Positions 1 through 9,123 of a stretch of 64,000 nucleotides of DNA are shown here, one piece after another. The position numbers and the translations under genes are program-made. The notes beneath the pieces were generated by a model. It was not told the origin of the DNA and did no database searches. It saw nothing but the letters and a program-made list of their open reading frames with translations. The first letter of the stretch is position 1. The number at the start of each line of letters is the position of its first letter. Source of the DNA: Alteromonas sp. 5E99-2 (lineage in GTDB: Bacteria; Pseudomonadota; Gammaproteobacteria; Enterobacterales; Alteromonadaceae); assembly GCF_017368475.1 (NCBI RefSeq), contig NZ_JAFNJE010000005.1:124001-188000 (forward strand), read 5' to 3'.

Positions 1-1
1 T

Positions 2-379
2 GTTACTTTCCATACTGTCGCATTTGAAGGTTCAATCGGTTTTGTAAATATGTTGCAAGCGACTCGTCTGCAACGCAAAGGCTATGAAACTTCCATTTTA
101 TTGTATGGGCCTGGTGTTACTTTAGGTCTACAAAGAGGCTTTCCTACATTAGGCGCAGAAGCTTTCCCTGGTCACCAAAACTTTACTAATCAGCTTAAAA
201 AATTCATGCAAGAAGGTGGAAAGATTTATTGCTGCCGATTTGCATTACAAGCTTTGTATGGTCATGGTGAACCGTCATTAATTGAAGGTATTCGTCCAAT
301 TAGCCCGCTAGACGTATTGGATATTAAATTGCTTCATACCAGAGAAAACGCCTTTATCATTGATACTTGGACAGTATAA
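2..379 (+). CDS. nitB: Nit1C first gene, MSMEG_0572/Sll0783 family (5' truncated)
   Basis: The reading frame is open from base 2, so the gene begins upstream of the window and only about the last 125 residues are visible. The sequence fits the MSMEG_0572/Sll0783 family of small soluble proteins, which resemble DsrE-like folds and form the first gene of the conserved Nit1C cluster. Its biochemical role is unknown. In Synechocystis the relative sll0783 is associated with the nitrogen-starvation response. The stop lies 14 bases before the nitrilase start, and the six genes that follow are in the classical Nit1C order, which supports the call more than the sequence alone does. No signal peptide or membrane segment is visible in the part present. 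Internal Met codons (position 50) are not the true start. Confidence 0.8.
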   Translation, partial: VTFHTVAFEGSIGFVNMLQATRLQRKGYETSILLYGPGVTLGLQRGFPTLGAEAFPGHQNFTNQLKKFMQEGGKIYCCRFALQALYGHGEPSLIEGIRPISPLDVLDIKLLHTRENAFIIDTWTV

Positions 380-393
380 CTGGAGCAGCGATT

Positions 394-1386
394 ATGTTTC
401 GACAAGACGTCGTCAGAGTCGCTGCCGCTCAGCTGTCTCCGGACTTACGCTCAGCGGTTGGCACTTTGGATAAAGTAATAGGTGCTATTGAGGATGCGTC
501 TCGCCAAGGAGTTCAGCTGATTGTTTTTCCTGAAACCTTTGTACCTTATTACCCTTATTTTTCGTTTATAACTCCGCCAGCTAAAAGTGGCAAAGAGCAC
601 ATGCGCTTGTACGAACAGGCTGTCGTCGTCCCTGGGCCTATTACCGATGCAGTCGCTGAGTGTGCCAAACGATGTGAAATGGTGGTGGTATTAGGGGTAA
701 ACGAAAGAGATCACGGTTCTATTTATAACACGCAGCTTATTTTCGATTGCACAGGAGAGCTGGTTCTCAAACGCCGAAAAATCACGCCTACTTTTCATGA
801 GCGTATGATTTGGGGACAAGGCGATGGGTCAGGACTTAAAGTTGCACAGACAGCTGTGGGTAAAGTAGGAGCCCTAGCTTGTTGGGAACATTACAATCCA
901 TTAGCACGTTATAGCTTAATGGCGCAGCATGAAGAAATTCATTGCAGCCAGTTCCCCGGTTCATTAGTAGGACCCATTTTTGCTGAACAAATAGAAGTCA
1001 CAATACGTCATCACGCTTTAGAATCTGGATGCTTTGTGGTGAATTCTACGGGGTGGCTCACCGATGAACAAATTGAATCTATTACATCTGATCCCAAGCT
1101 TCAACCTGCATTGAGGGATGGTTGTATGACGGCCATTATTTCACCGGAGGGTTCTCATGTGGTGGCGCCTTTAACTGAGGGTGAAGGACTACTCATTGCA
1201 GATTTAAACATGTCGCTAATCACCAAGCGAAAGCGCATGATGGATTCTGTTGGTCACTACGCTCGTCCAGAATTACTCAGTCTGTTGGTTAATAATAAAG
1301 CTAACGAATATTGCGAATTTTCAGGGCAAGTATCTGATTTACCTTCGCAAGTAGTTAATTCGAATGAGGATATAGCTGATGAGTAA
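394..1386 (+). CDS. nitC: Nit1-type (Nit6803 family) nitrilase
   Basis: A 330-residue carbon-nitrogen hydrolase, predicted to convert nitriles to the carboxylic acid plus ammonia in the cytoplasm. The catalytic Glu-Lys-Cys triad is visible: Glu47 in FPETFVP, Lys129 in KRRKITPT and Cys163 in [10 protein letters not shown]; a second conserved glutamate is Glu136. Length is normal for bacterial nitrilases. I chose ATG 394 because GGAG lies 9 bases upstream; an in-frame TTG at 367 would overlap nitB and has no ribosome site. The end overlaps the next gene by 8 bases, so the operon is probably translationally coupled. In Pseudomonas, NitC of this cluster is associated with cyanide-derived hydroxynitriles; the substrate here is unknown. 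Confidence 0.93.
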   Translation: MFRQDVVRVAAAQLSPDLRSAVGTLDKVIGAIEDASRQGVQLIVFPETFVPYYPYFSFITPPAKSGKEHMRLYEQAVVVPGPITDAVAECAKRCEMVVVLGVNERDHGSIYNTQLIFDCTGELVLKRRKITPTFHERMIWGQGDGSGLKVAQTAVGKVGALACWEHYNPLARYSLMAQHEEIHCSQFPGSLVGPIFAEQIEVTIRHHALESGCFVVNSTGWLTDEQIESITSDPKLQPALRDGCMTAIISPEGSHVVAPLTEGEGLLIADLNMSLITKRKRMMDSVGHYARPELLSLLVNNKANEYCEFSGQVSDLPSQVVNSNEDIADE

Positions 1387-2497
1387 ATCTCAGCGTGTAC
1401 AGCAGTTAATTACCGATATTCAATCTAAAGGGGTCCGTCTTAGTTCAGTCGAACAAGAGCAGGTGAGTCGACGTGGCGGCGCGGGGCCCAGTGATCATCA
1501 AGCAATGGTTGTTGATGGAACACCAGTGATGGTTCCAGTGCATACACAAAGTGCTAATTACTCGCCTTATAGTTTAAAAGAAACGTCAGAAGGTAAAACA
1601 TCATTGGTGAGCGAAGGGATCCCTATCACCGACATTACCTTTGCGAAAACGCCTCGTTTTTACAAATTAAAGACCCAAGATGGTACGCCATATTCTCATA
1701 TAGCAACACTACACAGTACAGATGTGTTGGCGACCACTGTACTGCAAACTTGCATTCGATACGGTGGTAGAAACAAAACCTGTAAATTTTGTTCTATTGA
1801 ACAATCCCTTTCTGCTGGCAGAACCATAGCTTACAAGCGTCCTAATCAACTTGCAGAAGTAGCAAAAGCCGCAGTCGAGCTTGATGGTGTTAAGCATATG
1901 GTGATGACCACAGGTACACCTTCTACGCCAGATAGAGGGGCTAAAGTGCTGTGCGAAAGCGTTATTGCAGTAAAATCAGAAGTCGATTTACCTATTCAAG
2001 TGCAGTGTGAGCCACCAGATGATTTTTTGTGGTTTGAAAAGCTGAAAGCGGCTGGGGCTGATGCACTTGGAATGCATATCGAGGTTGTTACAGAAAAACA
2101 GCGTAAATACATGATGCCAAGTAAATCTCAAATCACGGTGGGTGAGTACATGACTGCTTTTAAAGCAGCAGTACCTGTGTTTGGCCGAGGTCAGGTCAGC
2201 ACTTATATTCTAGCTGGATTAGGCGATACCGCGGACGATATTCTTGAATTATGTGATGAGCTCATTGATATAGGCGTGTACCCCTTTGTCGTTCCTTTTG
2301 TTCCGATAAGGGGAACGCCATTAGAAGATCATCCCGCACCTAGCGCAGATTTCATGACGTCGATCCTTAAACCGTTAGGAATGAAGACGGCTAAAGCAAA
2401 TTTACTCGCGGAAAATGTAAAAGCAGGCTGTGCTAAATGTGGTGCTTGTTCATCACTTAAAAAATATGAAGACGCCAGCGTTCAGGTCCTGAGTTAA
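1379..2497 (+). CDS. nitD: Nit1C radical SAM protein, MSMEG_0568 family
   Basis: A 372-residue radical S-adenosylmethionine enzyme of unknown reaction. The [4Fe-4S] cluster cysteines are not in the usual CxxxCxxC spacing: Cys125, Cys135 and Cys138 form C-x9-C-x2-C, which is characteristic of this family. A second cysteine group near the C terminus (Cys351, Cys354, Cys357; CAKCGAC) could hold an auxiliary iron-sulfur cluster. The start overlaps nitC by 8 bases. The gene is always found next to a Nit1 nitrilase and an AIR-synthase-like protein, so it probably acts on the same nitrogen compound. What is transferred or rearranged is not known. Confidence 0.9.
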   Translation: MSKSQRVQQLITDIQSKGVRLSSVEQEQVSRRGGAGPSDHQAMVVDGTPVMVPVHTQSANYSPYSLKETSEGKTSLVSEGIPITDITFAKTPRFYKLKTQDGTPYSHIATLHSTDVLATTVLQTCIRYGGRNKTCKFCSIEQSLSAGRTIAYKRPNQLAEVAKAAVELDGVKHMVMTTGTPSTPDRGAKVLCESVIAVKSEVDLPIQVQCEPPDDFLWFEKLKAAGADALGMHIEVVTEKQRKYMMPSKSQITVGEYMTAFKAAVPVFGRGQVSTYILAGLGDTADDILELCDELIDIGVYPFVVPFVPIRGTPLEDHPAPSADFMTSILKPLGMKTAKANLLAENVKAGCAKCGACSSLKKYEDASVQVLS

Positions 2498-2517
2498 CCG
2501 TAAAAAAGGGTGTAGTA

Positions 2518-3126
2518 ATGCAAGCAATACAACAAGAGTATTTTTCTGATTTCACTATTAAGTGGGCCACATCCGAATGGGAAAAACATCATGCATATGC
2601 CTTGCGTCGTCAAGTTTTCTGCGGTGAGCAGGGCATATTTGAAATCGACGACAAGGACGATATTGATAATAGAGCACAAGTTTTAGTAGCAATCGCGAAT
2701 CATGGCGGTTGGCATGAAAAAGTGGTAGGTACAGTGCGTATTCACCACGAAGGCAACCATGTGTGGTGGGGATCGCGGTTAGCAGTAGATGCCTCATTCA
2801 GAACTCAAACTGGACTGGGATCACTATTGATTAAGCTTGCTGTATCCAGCGCTCATGCTTTGGGATGTAAAGTGTTTTTAGCGCAAGTACAAAAGCAAAA
2901 CGAACGTCTATTTCAGCGATTGAATTGGAAAAGCCAATACGAATTAATGTTGAAAGAACATTTACACGTGATGATGAAAGCTGAATTAGCTTCATTTCCT
3001 CCTTGTTATCACCCAGAAAGCGGCTTTGTTGTAAGTAATGTAAATGGACCTTTTAGCACTCTAGAGTCGTTAGCCTTTCTACAACCGGATATGCGGGATA
3101 TACAGGAAGAGCCTTATGTCGCTTAA
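2518..3126 (+). CDS. nitE: Nit1C GNAT acyltransferase, MSMEG_0567/Sll0786 family
   Basis: A 202-residue member of the GNAT N-acetyltransferase superfamily. The N-terminal LRRQVFCGEQGIF segment (about residues 28-40) and the VGTVRIH strand followed by a glycine-containing acyl-CoA loop near residues 94-104 (TQTGLGSLL) fit the fold. The family is confined to Nit1C clusters and has an extra C-terminal part of about 50 residues compared with a minimal GNAT. The acceptor is unknown. ATG 2518 follows an AAGGG site. The 3' end overlaps the AIR-synthase-like gene by 11 bases, as expected in a tight operon. Confidence 0.87.
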   Translation: MQAIQQEYFSDFTIKWATSEWEKHHAYALRRQVFCGEQGIFEIDDKDDIDNRAQVLVAIANHGGWHEKVVGTVRIHHEGNHVWWGSRLAVDASFRTQTGLGSLLIKLAVSSAHALGCKVFLAQVQKQNERLFQRLNWKSQYELMLKEHLHVMMKAELASFPPCYHPESGFVVSNVNGPFSTLESLAFLQPDMRDIQEEPYVA

Positions 3127-4114
3127 GGCATTACTGGAAGACTTACGTGGATACTCGGGTATTAGGCAAAAAAAAGATATTGCCTCAATTGCAAATAAGC
3201 TTGAAAACAGTTTCCCATTAAATGGTCATCCAAACGGTGATGATACCGCTGTGATTGAATCTGCAAAGGGTTTTGATTTGCTCGCGACAGAGGGTTTTTT
3301 GACGGCATTTGTCGAACGAGACCCCTGGTTTGCTGGGTGGTGCAGTATTATGGTTAACGTCAGTGATATTGCCGCTATGGGCGGGCGACCTACAGCCGTA
3401 GTCAATACTATATGGGCAACACAAGGACGGCATTTAGATGAAATATATTCAGGAATGGTGGCTGCGTCTAACGCATTTAACGTGCCCATAGTAGGTGGCC
3501 ATACCAATTTAAACACCATGAGTACCCATTTAAGTATGTCTATTTTAGGGAGAGCCAACGCTATCTTGAGTAGCTTTAGTACAAAACCGGATGACGTTCT
3601 TATTGCTGCAATTGATTTGCGAGGCCAGTTTAGAGCGCCTTTTTTGAACTGGAATGCGGCAACGTCGGCACCACCCGATAGGTTGAGAAGTGATCTTGAA
3701 TTATTGCCTTTTATTGCTGAGAGCGGGTTAGCTCACGGGGCAAAAGATATAAGCCAAGCGGGGGTGTTAGGTACATGCATTATGTTGCTGGAATGTTCAA
3801 ACGTTGGTGCGAATATTAACTTAGACAATATACCCAAACCAGAAGGCGTGACTTGGCACGACTGGTTGAGGGCGTTCCCTAGCTATGGGTATATTTTTGC
3901 AACTTCAAAAGAAAAAGCAGCTGAATTAATAGGCTTGTTTCATGCAAAGGATATTTCCGCGTCACAAATAGGTGATGTTAATCAATCCTGTGTCGTTGAC
4001 GTTTCATCGCAGGGCGAAACAGTGGAATTTTGGAATTTAGAACAAGAAAATCTGATGGCAATGAACGAGTTACATCAGAATCTACATAATATAGAGGAGC
4101 AGAAGTATGCCTGA
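3116..4114 (+). CDS. nitF: Nit1C AIR synthase-like (PurM-fold) protein, Sll0787 family
   Basis: A 332-residue protein related to AIR synthase/selenophosphate synthetase (PurM superfamily), enzymes that use ATP to activate an oxygen or amide by phosphorylation. The GDDTAVIE segment (about residues 41-48) and the VNVSDIAAMGGRP segment (about 78-90) correspond to the nucleotide/metal-binding parts of PurM-fold enzymes. It is not purM itself: it sits inside the Nit1C operon and overlaps both neighbours. The likely job is an ATP-dependent step on the product of the nitrilase or radical SAM enzyme, but this is inference only. Confidence 0.88.
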   Translation: MSLKALLEDLRGYSGIRQKKDIASIANKLENSFPLNGHPNGDDTAVIESAKGFDLLATEGFLTAFVERDPWFAGWCSIMVNVSDIAAMGGRPTAVVNTIWATQGRHLDEIYSGMVAASNAFNVPIVGGHTNLNTMSTHLSMSILGRANAILSSFSTKPDDVLIAAIDLRGQFRAPFLNWNAATSAPPDRLRSDLELLPFIAESGLAHGAKDISQAGVLGTCIMLLECSNVGANINLDNIPKPEGVTWHDWLRAFPSYGYIFATSKEKAAELIGLFHAKDISASQIGDVNQSCVVDVSSQGETVEFWNLEQENLMAMNELHQNLHNIEEQKYA

Positions 4115-4394
4115 AAAGCATTTTGTCGTTCAGTGGCCTAATGGTGAAGTAGAGTCTTGTTATTCGCCATCTAGTGTTATTACTGAGTATTTTCATGATG
4201 GACAAAGTTTGTCTATTCAAGAGTTTTTGGAAATGAGTGAAAAAGGCTTAAATCACGCCAGTGAACGAGTTAGGCAAAGTTATGGCTTTAGTTGTTCTAG
4301 TGCAATGGATCAACTACAAAAAATTAAAACTAAAGCCGCACAATTTGATCAACACGACGCACAAGATGTTCGTGTCATTAAAGTAAGCAATTGA
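4107..4394 (+). CDS. nitG: Nit1C small protein, MSMEG_0570 family
   Basis: A 95-residue soluble protein of the MSMEG_0570 nitrogen-starvation family, with no recognised catalytic motif. The conserved pattern VQWPNGEVESCYSPS near the N terminus is typical. GAGGAG lies directly upstream of ATG 4107 and the gene overlaps nitF by 8 bases, so co-translation is likely. It could be an accessory or carrier subunit for the neighbouring enzymes; nothing in the sequence decides this. Confidence 0.85.
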   Translation: MPEKHFVVQWPNGEVESCYSPSSVITEYFHDGQSLSIQEFLEMSEKGLNHASERVRQSYGFSCSSAMDQLQKIKTKAAQFDQHDAQDVRVIKVSN

Positions 4395-4413
4395 AGGTAA
4401 TAGGCTATTTAAA

Positions 4414-5700
4414 ATGAATGATGTAAAAACAGCGCAACCTGAATCAAATGTCGTGGATGTTATCATAGTCGGTGGTGGTCAAGCAGGTTTATCGACTAGC
4501 TATTATTTGCAACAAGAAGGCGTTTCTCACCTTGTTATCGAAAAAGGTGAAGTGATGAATGCATGGAAGCATAAACGATGGGACTCGTTTAGCTTAGTTA
4601 CACCAAACTGGCAATGTAAGCTTCCTGGTCATGCTTATGAAGGGAGCGACCCTCATGGCTTTATGGTTAAAGATGAAATTATCGATTATTTGAATGAATT
4701 TGAACAAAAACTCAATGCGCCGATTTTATCTCACACCAGCGTAGTAAATATTACCCAAGCAGAAGATAGCGTATTTAAAGTAGAAACAAATAAGGGAATC
4801 TATTTTGCTAGCCAAGTAGTTGTCGCAGCGGGAGGGTACCATGAGCCTATCATTCCGAGAATGGCTGAGCGTATCCCCGATTCAATTTATCAAATACATT
4901 CAGAAGAATATAAGAATAACAAACAGTTACCCGAAGGCAATGTACTCGTAGTGGGCTCAGGGCAGTCAGGAGCTCAAATCGCTGAAGATTTGCATTTATC
5001 GGGTAGGAAAGTGTATTTAGCGACCGGTGATGCGCCGCGATGTGCGCGTTTTTATCGAGGCAAAGATGTTGTAGATTGGCTTGCTGAAATGAAATATTAC
5101 GATATGCCGGTGTCTGAGCATCCGTTAAGAGAAGGTGTTAGGGATAACACTAATCATTATGTTACAGGTCGTGATGGTGGCAGAGATATTGATTTAAGAA
5201 AATTTGCTACTGAAGGCATGGAATTGTTTGGTTTGATGCATAATTTCAACAATGACCAATTTGAATTTTTACCTAACTTGAAGGCAAATTTAGACAATGC
5301 CGATGATGTTTACAACAACATCAACAAACGCATTGATGCCTATATTGAAAAAAATAGCATTGATGCACCAGAGCAGCAAAGCTATCAAGCAATGTGGCAG
5401 CCAGAAAAAGAGCGAACACATGTTGATTTAAATGCGTCGGGTATTACGAGTATTGTTTGGTGTATTGGTTTTAGACCGAATTTTCAATGGCTAAACATGC
5501 CTGTTTTTGATGGTAAGGGAATGCCAATGCATACTCGAGGTGTAACCAGTCAAAGTGGTGTTTTTTTTGTGGGGTTACCTTGGTTATATACATGGGGTTC
5601 GGGACGTTTTTCTGGTATTGCATCCGATGCTGAATTTATTGTAAAAGAAATAAAGCAAAACTTACATTATCTACTTAATCAAAAACAAATACCGGCTTAA
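4414..5700 (+). CDS. nitH: Nit1C flavin-dependent oxidoreductase, MSMEG_0569 family
   Basis: A 428-residue flavoprotein monooxygenase-like enzyme. It has an N-terminal FAD-binding Rossmann motif (VGGGQAGLSTSYYL, about residues 19-32) and a second dinucleotide motif for NAD(P)H (VGSGQSGAQIAEDL, about residues 176-189), in the manner of class B flavin monooxygenases. It is the last gene of the Nit1C operon, 19 bases after nitG. An oxygenase in the cluster fits an oxidative step on a nitrile- or amine-containing compound, but the substrate is unknown. No signal peptide is present, so the enzyme is cytoplasmic. Confidence 0.9.
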   Translation: MNDVKTAQPESNVVDVIIVGGGQAGLSTSYYLQQEGVSHLVIEKGEVMNAWKHKRWDSFSLVTPNWQCKLPGHAYEGSDPHGFMVKDEIIDYLNEFEQKLNAPILSHTSVVNITQAEDSVFKVETNKGIYFASQVVVAAGGYHEPIIPRMAERIPDSIYQIHSEEYKNNKQLPEGNVLVVGSGQSGAQIAEDLHLSGRKVYLATGDAPRCARFYRGKDVVDWLAEMKYYDMPVSEHPLREGVRDNTNHYVTGRDGGRDIDLRKFATEGMELFGLMHNFNNDQFEFLPNLKANLDNADDVYNNINKRIDAYIEKNSIDAPEQQSYQAMWQPEKERTHVDLNASGITSIVWCIGFRPNFQWLNMPVFDGKGMPMHTRGVTSQSGVFFVGLPWLYTWGSGRFSGIASDAEFIVKEIKQNLHYLLNQKQIPA

Positions 5701-5770
5701 ATTTATTGCGTATTTTGTCACGTTAAAAGGTATTATCAGATACCCGAATACATTGATGTTGACGTTTTAA

Positions 5771-6238
5771 ATGAACAAATTACCACTGCCTTTACGTTGT
5801 TATAATGAAGCTGGAAGGGTTGTCCCATCAACTTGGTTTACTTTATTGTTCTTTTGGGGAGCGAGGGTGCTTTTACTCTTAATAGGCACACTTGTTTTAG
5901 ATGAGGGCAATAATTTAATTCCTAAGCAATTGTTTCCGTTTTCGTGGCAATTACCTGCTCATAGCGTACTTGGAGTTGTTTTTTTGGGGTTATGGTTATT
6001 ACAAGGACGTCGAGAAGCATTTTGGAATAAAGGCTATACGTTAACGTGGCTAAGACCAACGGTCATATTGATGCTGTTGGTAGATATAAGTCTACAAATT
6101 GGTGCTATTATTTTAACTCACGGAACGTTTAATTTATTGAGAGGGCTAATCGTACTGATTAGCCTATTTTTCTTGTTCTATACGCTAAGAAGTAAGCGCA
6201 CCAATATGATGTTTGAAGACTGGAAAACGGTCAGTTAA
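5771..6238 (+). CDS. DUF2919/YfeZ-like inner-membrane protein
   Basis: A 155-residue hydrophobic protein with about four membrane helices (near residues 23-42, 62-80, 96-114 and 118-139). The N-terminal pattern, a short polar stretch with a Tyr-Asn-x-x-Gly element followed by Pro-x-x-W-F before the first helix, resembles the DUF2919 (E. coli YfeZ) family. Function is unknown. It lies 70 bases after the Nit1C operon on the same strand, so read-through is possible, but it is not a standard Nit1C member. A small inverted repeat (GGTAT/ATACC) lies in the gap at 5729-5744. Confidence 0.6.
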   Translation: MNKLPLPLRCYNEAGRVVPSTWFTLLFFWGARVLLLLIGTLVLDEGNNLIPKQLFPFSWQLPAHSVLGVVFLGLWLLQGRREAFWNKGYTLTWLRPTVILMLLVDISLQIGAIILTHGTFNLLRGLIVLISLFFLFYTLRSKRTNMMFEDWKTVS

Positions 6239-6241
6239 AGA

Positions 6242-6649
6242 TTAATTTCTATTATTCGATACCGCTTGATTGAAGTAGGCTCTTACGCTAACTTGACTGT
6301 TATTTACTAATCTCTCATAGCAAATACCAGCAAACGCATAAGTATGAGAACCATAAGATAGAACAAGGTATGGTGCCTCTGGGTCAGTGTTGTCATATAA
6401 CCATTCACCCCCTACAACTTTTTTAAATACCTCACCAACATAAGCCCCATAAATATTGCATAAGGTAAATACGGCTTCATCTTCCAGTGCTTGATCTTGG
6501 TATTTATCGACAAATCCTAAAAGCACATCATCAACAAGACCAATACTCTCACTTGAGAAGTCAAGTTCCAATGAAAATTCTTCTTGCGAAGTGCTCACTG
6601 CATCGCTAGCACTGGCTTGCATCAATTCGTCTAGTTCTTCTTGTTGCAT
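6242..6649 (-). CDS. Conserved-looking acidic hypothetical protein
   Basis: A 135-residue acidic, soluble protein that I do not recognise. The first 35 residues are rich in Glu, Ser and Asp; the rest looks like a compact alpha/beta domain with a GGEWLYDN segment (residues 80-87), reminiscent of small immunity-like or DUF3806-like proteins, but I cannot assign it. An AAGGA-type site precedes ATG 6649. It lies 51 bases downstream of tcdA on the same strand and converges with the DUF2919-like gene. It could be co-transcribed with tcdA; no functional link is evident. Confidence 0.7.
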   Translation of the reverse strand: MQQEELDELMQASASDAVSTSQEEFSLELDFSSESIGLVDDVLLGFVDKYQDQALEDEAVFTLCNIYGAYVGEVFKKVVGGEWLYDNTDPEAPYLVLSYGSHTYAFAGICYERLVNNSQVSVRAYFNQAVSNNRN

Positions 6650-6700
6650 TTGGAGGTCCTTATTATTTTTCTACATTGTGGGCCACAGTTCCACTCTTGT

Positions 6701-7483
6701 CTATATTCTAGAGTGGATCTTGTTTAAAACAATACTCACTGCAAACATGGCAAAGGTGGTCGTTACTGTTGATATTGAACCAAAACCTGATGCACAGTCT
6801 AAACGGGTACTGCCATCCATGGTTGATTTACTACTTGATATTGAACCATCGGGTTGAGGGTATTTCAGCTGCTCTGTGCTAAAAATACAAGTCACGCCAA
6901 ATCTACGTTTCGGATTTTTACTAAAATTATAAAAGCGCCGTAATTCACTTCGGACTTTTGCTGCTAATGGGTCTTGAATTGTTTTTGCCAAATCACAAGC
7001 CTGTACTTGAGTCGGGTCGACTTGGCCTCCTGCGCCTCCAATTGTGACAATCGCAATCTTATTGCGTTTACAATGAGCGATGATTGATGCCTTTGCTTTA
7101 ACGCTGTCGGTTGCTTCAATCACATAATCAAAATGATTCGCTATGTAATCAGATGCGTTATCTGGAGTAACAAAGTCTTCTATACACTCAACTTCACACG
7201 AAGGATTAATATCCTGTATTCGTGCTTTCATCGCGTCAACTTTCCCTTGGTTCACTGTGGAGCCAAGCGCGTGCACTTGTCTGTTAATATTGGTGACACA
7301 AATATCGTCTAAATCGATAAGGGTGAGTTTGCCAATTCCGCTGCGTGCAAGTGATTCTGCACACCAGGATCCTACACCGCCAATTCCAACAATGGCGACT
7401 CGACTGGATTGAAATACAGCAAAAGTGTGTTGGCCATAAAGCCTTTCAATCCCACCAAATCGATTTTTCACATTCGTTTCCAT
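6701..7483 (-). CDS. tcdA: tRNA threonylcarbamoyladenosine dehydratase TcdA (CsdL)
   Basis: A 260-residue E1-like ATP-dependent enzyme that cyclises t6A37 to ct6A in tRNAs decoding ANN codons. The RFGG start, the nucleotide-binding motif VGIGGVGSWCAESLARSG (about residues 32-49), the NRQ motif and the GGAGGQVDPTQ and DCASGFG segments all match E. coli TcdA. The C terminus is hydrophobic, as in other family members that associate with membranes. A sulfur-acceptor partner (csdE) and cysteine desulfurase (csdA) are not seen nearby. ATG 7483 gives the expected N terminus. Confidence 0.95.
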   Translation of the reverse strand: METNVKNRFGGIERLYGQHTFAVFQSSRVAIVGIGGVGSWCAESLARSGIGKLTLIDLDDICVTNINRQVHALGSTVNQGKVDAMKARIQDINPSCEVECIEDFVTPDNASDYIANHFDYVIEATDSVKAKASIIAHCKRNKIAIVTIGGAGGQVDPTQVQACDLAKTIQDPLAAKVRSELRRFYNFSKNPKRRFGVTCIFSTEQLKYPQPDGSISSSKSTMDGSTRLDCASGFGSISTVTTTFAMFAVSIVLNKIHSRI

Positions 7484-7704
7484 GGTTACATCTTTGTTTA
7501 GCTTACATCGAGAAGCGTGAGGTGATAATTACATTATTATCCAGTAATCTCGGCTTCCATTCAAATGCCGTTATTGAAAAGCGTTAATTACACGCTAAAC
7601 TAATTTAATCATCTTTTTATTAAGAAATTAATGCCTTAGCATTGATTGCAAGCAATGGCTTGTTTACCATCTGATTCGATTTCTTACTTTGATCAAGGAA
7701 AAAC

Positions 7705-9120
7705 ATGACACCCATTATTCTAGCCGGTGGCACAGGAAGTAGATTGTGGCCAAAATCAAGAGCGGCTTTGCCAAAACAATTTTTGGCATTAACGTCTGAA
7801 GACACAATGCTACAAGAAACCATTAACCGCTTAGACGGGTGTGGGGCTGATGCGCCAATTGTTGTATGTAACGATTCTCATCGGTTCTTAGTGGCTGAAC
7901 AACTTCGACAAAATAACACGGAAAATGGTGGTATTTTACTTGAACCAGTAGGTAGAAATACGGCCCCCGCCATTGCACTTGCTGCATTACACGCAAGTAA
8001 AGACGGAGAAGACCCTATATTATTGGTTTTGGCTGCCGATCACTTAATTCAAGAAAAAGTTGCATTTCACAGTGCTATTGAAAAAGCAGAGAGTCTCGCG
8101 TCAAAAGGCTTTCTAGTGACTTTTGGGATTGTGCCAAATCAGCCTCATACTGGATATGGGTATATTCAAGGGAGTGACGATTTAGGCGGTGGGTTAAAGG
8201 TTGAGCAGTTTGTGGAAAAGCCCAATTTAGCAACAGCAAAGGATTATGTAGATAGTGGCAACTATTTTTGGAATAGTGGCATGTTTATGTTTAAAGCCAG
8301 CGTGTATTTGGACGCATTGGAGAAATATGCGCCTGAGATACTGTCGGTATGTAAAGCGGCCATTGAAACAGAATCAAATGATTTAGATTTTATTCGTATT
8401 GATCCTGAAACCTTTGCTAAAAGCCCAGATGACTCTATTGATTATGCAGTAATGGAGAAAACCGACAAAGCTGCTATGGTGCCACTTGATGCTGGATGGA
8501 GTGATGTGGGTAGCTGGTCGTCACTGTGGGAAACAGCAGAAAACAAAGATGAAAATGACAACGTTGTTATTGGCGATGCGATTCTTGAGGGAGTCTCCGG
8601 TAGTTACATTAATAGCGAAGAGCGCCTAATTTCAGTGATTGGATTAGACAATATTGTGGTTGTTGAAACAAAAGATGCTGTGATGGTGGCCCATAAAGAT
8701 AAAGTTCAAGATATTAAAGCCGTGGTGACTAAACTTAAAGCGGAAAAACGACCTGAATTTGAATTTCACCGTGAAGTTTTCAGACCTTGGGGAAGCTACG
8801 ACTCCATTGATAACGGCGAACGTCACCAAGTAAAACGCATCTCCGTTAAGCCTGGAGAGAAGTTATCGGTACAAATGCATCACCATAGAGCAGAACATTG
8901 GGTGGTGGTATCAGGAACGGCAAATATCACTATTGGTGAAGAAACTAATTTGGTAACAGAAAACGAATCTGTTTATATTCCAATTGGCGAAGTACACGCC
9001 CTAGAAAATCCAGGAAAGATCCCCTTGGAGTTAATAGAAGTTCAATCCGGTTCGTACCTTGGTGAAGACGATATTGTCCGTTTTTCTGACCGTTATGGTC
9101 GTACAGCAAATAAGGGCTAA
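7705..9120 (+). CDS. manC: Mannose-1-phosphate guanylyltransferase/mannose-6-phosphate isomerase (type II)
   Basis: A 471-residue bifunctional enzyme making GDP-mannose from mannose-1-phosphate and GTP, and interconverting mannose-6-phosphate and fructose-6-phosphate. The nucleotidyltransferase domain begins with the pyrophosphorylase motif LAGGTGSRLWPKSR (residues 6-19), with the FVEKP motif near residues 171-175. The C-terminal cupin isomerase domain has FRPWGSYDS and the metal-binding HHHRAEHW segment near residues 392-400. AAGGAA lies upstream of ATG 7705. manB follows after 3 bases, so the pair forms a two-gene unit feeding polysaccharide or lipopolysaccharide synthesis; no glycosyltransferases adjoin. 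Confidence 0.95.
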   Translation: MTPIILAGGTGSRLWPKSRAALPKQFLALTSEDTMLQETINRLDGCGADAPIVVCNDSHRFLVAEQLRQNNTENGGILLEPVGRNTAPAIALAALHASKDGEDPILLVLAADHLIQEKVAFHSAIEKAESLASKGFLVTFGIVPNQPHTGYGYIQGSDDLGGGLKVEQFVEKPNLATAKDYVDSGNYFWNSGMFMFKASVYLDALEKYAPEILSVCKAAIETESNDLDFIRIDPETFAKSPDDSIDYAVMEKTDKAAMVPLDAGWSDVGSWSSLWETAENKDENDNVVIGDAILEGVSGSYINSEERLISVIGLDNIVVVETKDAVMVAHKDKVQDIKAVVTKLKAEKRPEFEFHREVFRPWGSYDSIDNGERHQVKRISVKPGEKLSVQMHHHRAEHWVVVSGTANITIGEETNLVTENESVYIPIGEVHALENPGKIPLELIEVQSGSYLGEDDIVRFSDRYGRTANKG

Positions 9121-9123
9121 TAT

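Noticed and set aside
367..393. TTG start giving a longer nitrilase
   Set aside because: It overlaps nitB, has no ribosome-binding site, and ATG 394 has GGAG and matches the family N terminus.
6678..6716. Inverted repeats GTGGGCCAC and CCACTCT/AGAGTGG at the 3' end of tcdA
   Set aside because: No T-tract follows on the transcribed strand and part of the stem is in coding sequence; too weak to call a terminator.
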